A stretch of DNA of 5,999 nucleotides, taken from NCBI GenBank assembly GCA_025458545.1, contig JALOSH010000303.1, positions 1 to 5,999 of the forward strand. The letters run 5' to 3'. Source of the DNA: Hydrogenophaga sp. (lineage in GTDB: Bacteria > Pseudomonadota > Gammaproteobacteria > Burkholderiales > Burkholderiaceae). Of this stretch, positions 1 through 5,999 are shown in pieces. Every line of letters begins with the position of its first letter. Position 1 is the first letter of the stretch. The position numbers and the translations under genes are program-made. The notes beneath the pieces were generated by a model that was given only the letters and a program-made list of their open reading frames with translations, did not search any database and was not told where the DNA came from.

Positions 1-1246
<1,246 letters not shown>

Positions 1247-1281
1247 ATGCACCGGATCTCAAGCTCGTGATCGACAACAAG

Positions 1282-1362
1282 GGCCCCGCCGCCGGGCCGC
1301 CCCAAGGCGGGGCCAGCCCCCTCGGGGGGCAGCGACCCGCGTCAGCGGCGGAGCCTGGGGGC
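1282..1362 (+). repeat. Palindromic repeat element, copy 1, in frame inside xdhB (N-terminal tail)
   Basis: The copy is 81 nt (27 codons, residues 14-40). It begins with a perfect 9-bp stem, GGCCCCGCC (1282-1290) with GGCGGGGCC (1306-1314), around a 15-nt loop ending GGGCCGCCCCAA. A C5-TC-G6 hairpin follows (1317-1329), then a variable stretch with a weak CCGC/GCGG stem (1337-1348), then GGGGGC (1357-1362). The last part can form a further hairpin, CTGGGG (1355-1360) with CCCCAG (1367-1372). It encodes a Pro/Gly/Ala/Ser-rich stretch between the start and the conserved SRFHESAKAQVAGAATYIDD, where XDH proteins have a variable tail. The element boundaries are inferred from comparison with copy 2. 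Confidence 0.8.
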
Positions 1363-2652
1363 TCGTCCCCAGCAGCGGGCGTTTCGCGCTTCCACGAGAG
1401 TGCAAAAGCCCAAGTGGCCGGCGCCGCCACCTACATCGACGACATCCCCGAGGTGCGCGGCACCTTGCACGCGGCGCCGGTCTGCTCGCCGGTGGCGCAC
1501 GGCCAACTCAAAGGCATCGACCCCAGTGCTGCGCTGGCGCTGCCCGGCGTGCTCGCCTTCATCGGTGTGGCCGACATCCCGGGCGACAACATGCTCGCGG
1601 CCTTTGCCCACGACGAACAGGTGTTCGCGCAGGGCACGGTGCAGTTCATCGGTCAGGTCGGCGGCCTGATCGTGGCCGACGACACCATGACCGCGCGCCG
1701 CGCCGCACGGCTGGTGAAGTGGGACATCGAGCCGCTGGACCCGGTGCTCACGGTGCACGAAGCCCATGCGCTGGAAAGCTATGTGCTGCCTCCGGTGCAC
1801 GTGAAGCGCGGCGACGCAGCGGCTGCCCTTCAGCGCGCGCCACACCAGCTGGAAGGCACGTTCGAAGTGGGCGGCCAGGAACATTTCTATCTGGAAGGTC
1901 AGGTCGCCTACGTGCTGCCGCTGGAGCAGAACCAGTGGTGGGTCTACAGCAGCACGCAACACCCGGGCGAGGTGCAGCACTGGGTGTCGCACGCACTCGG
2001 CCTGGCCAACCACGCGGTCACGGTCGAATGCCGGCGCATGGGCGGCGGCTTCGGCGGCAAGGAAACGCAGGCCGGGCACCTGGCCGTGTGGGCCGCCATC
2101 GCGGCGAACAAGCTCAGATGCCCGGTCAAACTGCGGCTGGACCGCGACGACGACTTCATGATCACCGGCAAGCGCCACCCGTTCGCCTACACCTACCGCG
2201 TGGGCTTCGACGACAGCGGGCTGCTCTGCGGGCTGGACCTGGAGATGCTGGTCAACTGCGGGTTCAGCGCCGACCTCTCCGGCCCGGTGGCCGACCGCGC
2301 CGTCTTCCACGCCGACAACGCCTACTTCCTGGAAGACGTCGCGATTCATTCCTACCGCTGCAAGACGAACACACAGAGCCACACCGCCTTCCGTGGCTTC
2401 GGCGGTCCGCAAGGCGTGATCGTGATCGAGCGCATCATGGGCGACATCGCCCGCGCGCTCGGCAAAGACCCGCTCGATGTTCGCCTGCGCAACCTGTACG
2501 GCATAGACGCCAGAAACGTCACCCACTACCAGATGGCGGTGGAAGACAACATCCTGGAACCGCTCATGACGCAGCTCGCGCTCACCAGCGGCTACCGCGA
2601 ACGGCGCGAGCAGATCGAATCGTTCAACACCCAGAGCCCGATCATCAAAAAA

Positions 2653-2660
2653 GGCCTCTG
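2653..2660 (+). other. Deletion/frameshift junction in xdhB
   Basis: In the upstream frame GGC CTC (2653-2658) gives the expected Gly-Leu of KKGL. In the downstream frame CTG CAT GTG TAC (from 2658) gives the expected Leu-His-Val-Tyr. The intervening family segment (ALTPVKFGISFT...NQAGA type) is absent. The shift from codon phase 1 to phase 0 requires a loss of 3n+1 bases, about 67 nt. The length is estimated from remembered family sequences, not from an alignment. Confidence 0.8.
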
Positions 2661-3304
2661 CATGTGTACACCGACGGCAGCGTGCAGGTGAACCACGGCG
2701 GCACCGAGATGGGCCAGGGCCTGAACACCAAGGTGGCGGCCATCGTGGCCGATGAACTGGGCGTGCCGTTCGAGCGCGTGCAGAGCACCGCCAGCGACAC
2801 CAGCAAGGTGCCCAACGCCAGCGCCACCGCCGCCAGCGCCGGCACCGACCTCAACGGCCGCGCGGCGCAGTTTGCGGCGCGCCAGGTGCGCCAGAACCTC
2901 GCGGCTTTTGTGGCGGGGCTCGACGGCGTGGGCGCGGGCGCGGTGCGCTTCGAGGGCGGGCAGGTCATCACCGAAAAGACCACCCGCACCTGGGAAGCCG
3001 TGGTGGGCGCAGCCTATGCCAACCGCATCCAGCTCTGGAGCGACGGCTTCTACCGCACGCCCAAGATCCACTACGACAAGACCACCATGCTGTGTCGGCC
3101 GTTCTATTACTTTGCCTACGGCGCGGCGGTGACCGAGGTCGCCATCGACACGCTGACCGGCGAGAGCCGCGTGCTGAAGGTGGACGTGCTGCACGACGTG
3201 GGCCGCAGCATCAACCCGGCCATCGACATCGGCCAGATCGAAGGCGGCTTTGTGCAGGGCATGGGCTGGCTGACCACCGAACAACTCGTGTGGAATCAAC
3301 ATGT

Positions 3305-3382
3305 GCCCCCTGGTTCGTCGCCAGCGACGAACCTCCCCCCGAGGGGGGCGATTTACTCTTGGGGCGGCCCTACGAGTAAATC
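3305..3382 (-). repeat. Palindromic repeat element, copy 2, inverted, in frame inside xdhB
   Basis: The copy is 78 nt (26 codons' worth). Read on the minus strand, it starts with a perfect 9-bp stem, GATTTACTC/GAGTAAATC (3374-3382 with 3350-3358), around a 15-nt loop that matches copy 1 at 13 of 15 positions. The C6-TC-G6 hairpin follows (3335-3348), then a perfect 9-bp stem GGTTCGTCG/CGACGAACC with a 4-nt loop (3312-3333), then GGGGGC (3305-3310). In the protein it sits between LVWN and LQTHAPSTYKIP, at a surface loop where relatives have only a few residues. The orientation is opposite to copy 1. Confidence 0.85.
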
Positions 3383-3650
3383 ACCGGGCTACTTACAAAC
3401 CCACGCCCCCAGCACCTACAAAATCCCGGCCACCGGCGACATTCCCGCGCATTTCAAGGTGGACCTCTGGCCCGAGGCCAACCGCGAGGACAACGTGCAC
3501 GGCAGCAAAGCCGTGGGCGAGCCGCCCTTCATGCTGGCCATCAGCGTCTTTGAAGCGCTGCGCGACGCGGTGGCACAGGCGGGCGGGAAGCCGGAGGCGA
3601 TGAACGCGCCAGCAACAGCGGAAGAGGTGTTGAGGGCTTTGGGCGATTGA

Positions 3651-3807
3651 GCCATTCATGGCGCCGTGAACGCCGCAGTGACCTTGGGCTGAAGGTCGTC
3701 TGCCGAATTGAAGCAATCGGTTTGCAGAGGGAGCGATCTGTCCACTGGTTGCCGACGGCAGGCGGCTTTCAGCCAGGATCGGTCTTCGTAAAGTCGTAAA
3801 TACGGTC
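3651..3807. other. Intergenic spacer between xdhB and the cassette cluster
   Basis: There is no convincing gene. A minus-strand open frame crosses it, but that frame spans the attC and the end of the neighbouring gene and has no family-like motifs. No clear intrinsic terminator for xdhB is visible. The minus-strand text (GAGCGACCG, then Cys/Arg-rich translation) has the flavour of degraded intergenic sequence often met in betaproteobacteria; that is an impression only. No xdhC start is present. Confidence 0.5.
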
Positions 3808-3921
3808 GCTCAACGCTGCAATAAACGGTGATTTTTAAGTTGCATTTTTGCCACAAAATGAAGCGGGGTGGAATGGCAAAAATGTAACTTAAAAACCATC
3901 CGCTTGATTGCTTTTTTAGGC
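3808..3921 (-). other. attC recombination site of cassette B
   Basis: The site is 114 nt. The plus strand is the cassette bottom strand, the one the integrase recognises. R boxes: GCTCAAC (3808-3814; top-strand core GTTGAGC) and TTTAGGC (3915-3921; top-strand GCCTAAA, one base off RYYYAAC). An unpaired 3-nt spacer lies inside each (GCT and TTT). L boxes GCAATAAACGG (3818-3828) and CCGCTTGATTGC (3900-3911) pair except for one mismatch and one extrahelical G (3906), the expected attC hallmark. Inside is a 22-bp stem (3832-3853 with 3874-3895) with a single G-T wobble and a 20-nt loop. The R'' box overlaps the stop codon of gene B by one base. Confidence 0.82.
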
Positions 3922-4415
3922 TAAAAGGGATCAGGTTTTCCTTCATTTCCTGAGATATTTCTATAAACCCTTAAGAGTTCGGTGCGAAACTGCTTCGAAT
4001 AACCTAAGTAGAATGCTTTTTCGGAAAATGTAGCCTTTAGGGTTGCCACAAAAGATTCATATGCAAATGCACCCTCAACACCCTTCGCATAAGCCTTCCA
4101 AAGGTCCGCCACCCTGTTCTCACTGCTCAGGATATTCGTGATATACCACTCATCAAATACTAACTCCCAATAAAGCTGTATACATCGCTCCTCCCCTTTT
4201 GATGCAGGATACCAGTCTGTGTTTTTGATTTCTGGAGGGAACTGCTTTTGCAGCTCCCGAAACTCTTTCTGAAAGTTTGCATGAATTGAAACAGCTTGGG
4301 AATCTCTCGTATGTTCAAGCTGTTTAAAAACCACTGCTGCTTGGCGAGCAGCGTAAACCACGCCAACAGCTGCAACTACACTCGCAAAACTACTTACAGC
4401 ACTTAGTATTTCCAT
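3921..4415 (-). CDS. Small membrane-anchored protein of unknown function (cassette B)
   Basis: The protein has 164 aa from the ATG at 4415. Upstream GAGAAAG with a 5-nt spacer is a plausible ribosome site. An in-frame TTG at 4448 lies inside the attC core and would add 11 residues; I prefer the ATG. Residues about 3-23 (ILSAVSSFASVVAAVGVVYA) form one transmembrane helix or signal anchor. A charged, probably coiled helix follows (KQLEHTRDSQAVSIHANFQK), then a soluble helical part with YWELVFDEWYITN. The layout resembles small DUF4760-type membrane proteins, but I cannot assign a family. No promoter is visible between gene A and this gene, so it probably depends on readthrough. The stop TAG merges with its attC. 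AT-rich codon use marks it as acquired. Confidence 0.82.
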   Translation of the reverse strand: MEILSAVSSFASVVAAVGVVYAARQAAVVFKQLEHTRDSQAVSIHANFQKEFRELQKQFPPEIKNTDWYPASKGEERCIQLYWELVFDEWYITNILSSENRVADLWKAYAKGVEGAFAYESFVATLKATFSEKAFYLGYSKQFRTELLRVYRNISGNEGKPDPF

Positions 4416-4442
4416 ATTTACTTTCTCGATGGTTGAGTTTGA

Positions 4443-4559
4443 GCCCAACGCCTAGGCTAACCAGCGCCGGAGCGCGAAGTGCGCTGGGCACCAACACAGG
4501 CCATGAAAATGCCGAAGACATGAGCAGTGTTGGCGTCCGCATTGCACCGATAGTTAGAC
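4443..4559 (-). other. Candidate attC site of cassette A
   Basis: The site is 117 nt, bounded on the minus strand by GTCTAAC (RYYYAAC) and GTTGGGC (GTTRRRY). It begins 40 nt after the stop of gene A. The centre pairs: CCAACAC...CATG with CATG...GTGTTGG around a loop holding TTCGG. The L-box pairing is weak. One arm carries an extra hairpin, CCAGCGC/GCGCTGG, so the site is asymmetric. Position, box motifs and length suit an attC; the poor L-box pairing lowers confidence. Confidence 0.65.
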
Positions 4560-4599
4560 GGCACTCGACGACAAAAGATTTGAATTGCAAGCACGTACT

Positions 4600-5502
4600 T
4601 CACTTGACACCCCAACAATGCAACCCCTGCACCAATAGCCCCGCAGGAGTGGGCGGTTCTTCTTCTTCGCCAAGCTTCAGCCAGTGATTCTGCACTGCTA
4701 CGTGGTCTAAAAGTTGAACCTTAAATGCATTCGTAATGACTAGGCCAGTTTGTTCATCCCTGAGTCCATGCAACTCGGTAATGGGCACATGTCCAAAGTA
4801 GCGCTGGCGCTTGACATACAAGGAGACGGTAAGAGTTACAGGGATTTGACTGCCATACCCGTTGTCGATTGTTATCTCGGCTTCTTCAAGTAATGGTACG
4901 TCCTCATGCGCCCCTGGCTCTATCGGGTATTCGCCATTGCCCCACCTTTCCGAGGCTATGTCGAATATCACACCTTTGGTCTCTCCTTCTGGACCCTGCA
5001 CCGTGAGTTCGTAGAAGCGCTCAGGAAGCAACATTGGCATAGGAGCAGTACATGAAACGCCGAACGCGATTCTCGTCGACCGAAAATCACATACTGTAGG
5101 TAACGCAAGAAAGACTTGCCATTTATGTGGGTCAGTATCGGCGGGGCTAAAAAGATCGATATCCAGCTTCCTTGCGCGCTTCTTTGATGCTTTTGTAAAA
5201 CCTGCCGGACAAACAAGAGCCCCCTTATTGGCTCCGACATCGACCATCAGACCATGGAACTCTTCGACGCCCTTAACGTCCACGGGAGATACGTAGTCTT
5301 TGCAGTCTATGACTATGCGAATGGAATATGGCCCGATGGCTTGCTCGACAAGGACGTCAACTTGACGTTGAGTTTCGCTTTGTCGTCCAAGCAACTTTGC
5401 GTTGTGCGTTACTTTGGCTCCTGGCGCCAACTGTCGTTGAATTGATGCGACCAACAACTCAAGCTGTTGCCATTCGGGGCGACTTTGATCCATATCGTTC
5501 AT
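4600..5502 (-). CDS. Mrr-like PD-(D/E)XK endonuclease with unknown C-terminal domain (cassette A)
   Basis: The protein has 300 aa. The N-terminal 120 residues have the Mrr/restriction-endonuclease-like fold: an early acidic helix (Glu15), PGAKVTHN (27-34), RQVDVLVE with catalytic Asp49, and IDCKDY with Asp66-Cys-Lys68 as the (D/E)XK half. VEEFHGLMVDVGANKGALV and GFTKASKKRARKLDIDLFS follow, typical of Mrr_cat proteins. The remaining 180 residues look beta-rich and acidic, with no motif I recognise. No methyltransferase, helicase or other partner lies nearby. A role in cutting foreign or modified DNA is an inference from the fold and from integrons being known carriers of defence genes; the target is unknown. 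ATG at 5502 was chosen; a second in-frame ATG lies at 5493. The ribosome site is weak. Translation and transcription probably depend on sequence upstream of the core site. Confidence 0.85.
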   Translation of the reverse strand: MNDMDQSRPEWQQLELLVASIQRQLAPGAKVTHNAKLLGRQSETQRQVDVLVEQAIGPYSIRIVIDCKDYVSPVDVKGVEEFHGLMVDVGANKGALVCPAGFTKASKKRARKLDIDLFSPADTDPHKWQVFLALPTVCDFRSTRIAFGVSCTAPMPMLLPERFYELTVQGPEGETKGVIFDIASERWGNGEYPIEPGAHEDVPLLEEAEITIDNGYGSQIPVTLTVSLYVKRQRYFGHVPITELHGLRDEQTGLVITNAFKVQLLDHVAVQNHWLKLGEEEEPPTPAGLLVQGLHCWGVK

Positions 5503-5533
5503 GAGCGGGTCTTTGTGCTCGGACTACTGTGAC

Positions 5534-5540
5534 GTCTAAC
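5534..5540 (-). other. Core recombination site at the upstream edge of cassette A
   Basis: Minus-strand GTTAGAC fits GTTRRRY exactly and lies 32 nt before the gene A ATG, where a cassette boundary should be. A partner-like RYYYAAC (minus GTCCAAC, 5619-5613) lies 73 nt upstream. The interval does not fold as one attC stem, so this may be the 3' end of an attI, a degenerate attC, or a secondary insertion site. Confidence 0.55.
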
Positions 5541-5546
5541 GTAATG

Positions 5547-5569
5547 TATCCCGCAGATCCTGTGGGATA
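5547..5569. repeat. Short perfect-type hairpin beside the cassette edge
   Basis: TATCCCGCAG (5547-5556) pairs with CTGTGGGATA (5560-5569), with one G-T wobble and a 3-nt loop. It has no T-run, so it is not a normal intrinsic terminator. It lies immediately upstream of the core site with respect to cassette transcription. Confidence 0.6.
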
Positions 5570-5741
5570 TTCTGGTCATCTCAATCTCCCGAAGATTCAA
5601 TCAAATCAAAGAGTTGGACGCCAAGACCTGATCTTCATACAGGTACAAGTAAACCACGAAACCCGGCATCCACTGCCACTCAGTGACCGCTTCGCTGCGA
5701 GTCCTTGTACGACCGCAACGGGTCGCAAAGAGCCCATCACC

Positions 5742-5999
5742 TCAGCGCATCCAGCGCGCTGCGGCATCCAGCAAACCCTGACGCACCCGCTCCTGGCGCG
5801 CTGGGTCGGTGTCGCCGCAGGCCAGGCGGCACATCCAGTCGGTCGGTGATTCGAAGTCGCAGTGCGAAGCGCCTGTGATGAGTTCGTCGCGCCACAGCAT
5901 GGGCAGCGCGGTCGCCCAGGGAGCGGCCACGGCTTCTGCGTTGCAGCTCGACGGCGGCGCGCGCAGCAGCAGCGCCTCGGTGCTCAGCCGACCGGCGGC
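5742..5999 (-). CDS. Probable alpha/beta hydrolase, C-terminal fragment (5' end outside window)
   Basis: The frame is open from the right edge to a TGA at 5744-5742 and gives 85 residues. The stretch LITGASHCDFESPTDW followed by CRLACG looks like the catalytic-His region of alpha/beta hydrolases of the dienelactone-hydrolase/lipase type; His in ASHCDFE would be the candidate base. The C-terminus RQGLLDAAARWMR is a helix typical of a domain end. The high-GC codon use matches xdhAB, so this is resident chromosome. It reads toward the cassettes, and no terminator is obvious in the 120 nt that follow, so readthrough into the cassette genes is possible. The family assignment comes from a short fragment and is tentative. 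Confidence 0.6.
   Translation of the reverse strand, partial: AAGRLSTEALLLRAPPSSCNAEAVAAPWATALPMLWRDELITGASHCDFESPTDWMCRLACGDTDPARQERVRQGLLDAAARWMR

Larger units (their letters stand above)
3808..5540 (-). mobile_element. Two-cassette integron-type array (no integrase in window)
   Basis: Read on the minus strand, the order is: core site GTTAGAC (5540-5534), ATG 32 nt later, gene A, attC ending in GTTGGGC (4449-4443), ATG about 28 nt later, gene B, attC ending in GTTGAGC (3814-3808). One short gene per unit, a start just after the core site, an attC just after the stop and the same orientation throughout are the defining layout of gene cassettes. Base composition is visibly lower in GC than xdhAB and the hydrolase fragment. 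No integrase gene or clear attI is present, so this is either a cluster of attC sites lacking an integrase, or the edge of an array whose integrase lies elsewhere. Confidence 0.72.

Noticed and set aside
1342..2526. 394-codon minus-strand open frame
   Set aside because: It is the high-GC mirror of xdhB, His/Val/Ala/Arg-rich with no recognisable domain.
2647..2653. Programmed -1 frameshift as normal expression of xdhB
   Set aside because: The AAAAAAG heptamer is not in slippery phase with the upstream frame, and about 22 conserved residues are missing, so a lesion is the simpler reading.
1719..2655. Upstream part of the long + frame that ends at 3650
   Set aside because: Before the junction this frame is an Arg/Pro/Gly-rich shadow; real XdhB homology in it begins only around 2658.
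3832..3895. Long palindrome as an intrinsic (bidirectional) terminator or MITE
   Set aside because: It lacks a T-run after the stem on either strand, since the 3' arm ends in A residues. The flanking R and L boxes explain it as the variable stem of an attC.
3656..3946. 96-codon minus-strand open frame
   Set aside because: It overlaps the attC and the end of the cassette B gene in another frame, has no ribosome site or family-like motif, and is explained by intergenic sequence.
5534..5619. A third full attC
   Set aside because: The end boxes fit, but the inside does not pair as R-spacer-L-stem; only the core site is kept.
5529..5849. 106-codon plus-strand open frame near the cassette edge
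   Set aside because: It crosses the core site and antisense of the hydrolase end, and shows no integrase motifs or other recognisable features.

Overview
The window looks like a chromosomal segment of a GC-rich betaproteobacterium, most likely Burkholderiales and probably Comamonadaceae. This rests on the xanthine dehydrogenase sequences, the codon use and a dispersed GC-rich repeat that I recall from that family. No rRNA, tRNA, CRISPR array or transposase gene was found.

Region 1 (1-3650, + strand) holds xanthine dehydrogenase. xdhA (FeS/FAD subunit) enters from the left edge without its N-terminus and ends in a 4-bp ATGA overlap with xdhB (molybdopterin subunit). xdhB is broken. Near 2656-2660 about 22 codons plus one base are missing relative to the family, and the reading frame shifts. 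The lost stretch includes the counterpart of bovine Phe1009/Thr1010 in the substrate pocket. xdhB also carries two in-frame insertions of one palindromic repeat element in opposite orientations (1282-1362 and 3305-3382). They share a conserved loop and a central C-run/G-run hairpin, while the sequences of their outer stems differ completely but stay self-complementary. No xdhC follows.

Region 2 (3808-5540, read on the - strand) has clearly lower GC and different codon use. It has the layout of two integron gene cassettes without an integrase in view. Cassette A carries a Mrr-like PD-(D/E)XK nuclease gene (4600-5502) followed by a candidate attC (4443-4559). Cassette B carries a small membrane-anchored protein of unknown function (3921-4415) followed by a convincing attC (3808-3921) with R boxes, an unpaired spacer, L boxes and an extrahelical G. 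A core site at 5534-5540 marks the upstream edge.

Region 3 (5742-5999, - strand) is the 3' end of a GC-rich gene, probably an alpha/beta hydrolase, pointing toward the cassettes.

Taken together: an ancestral purine-catabolism operon decorated with repeats and now apparently inactivated sits tail-to-tail with a small cassette cluster whose first gene is a plausible phage- or foreign-DNA-directed nuclease.
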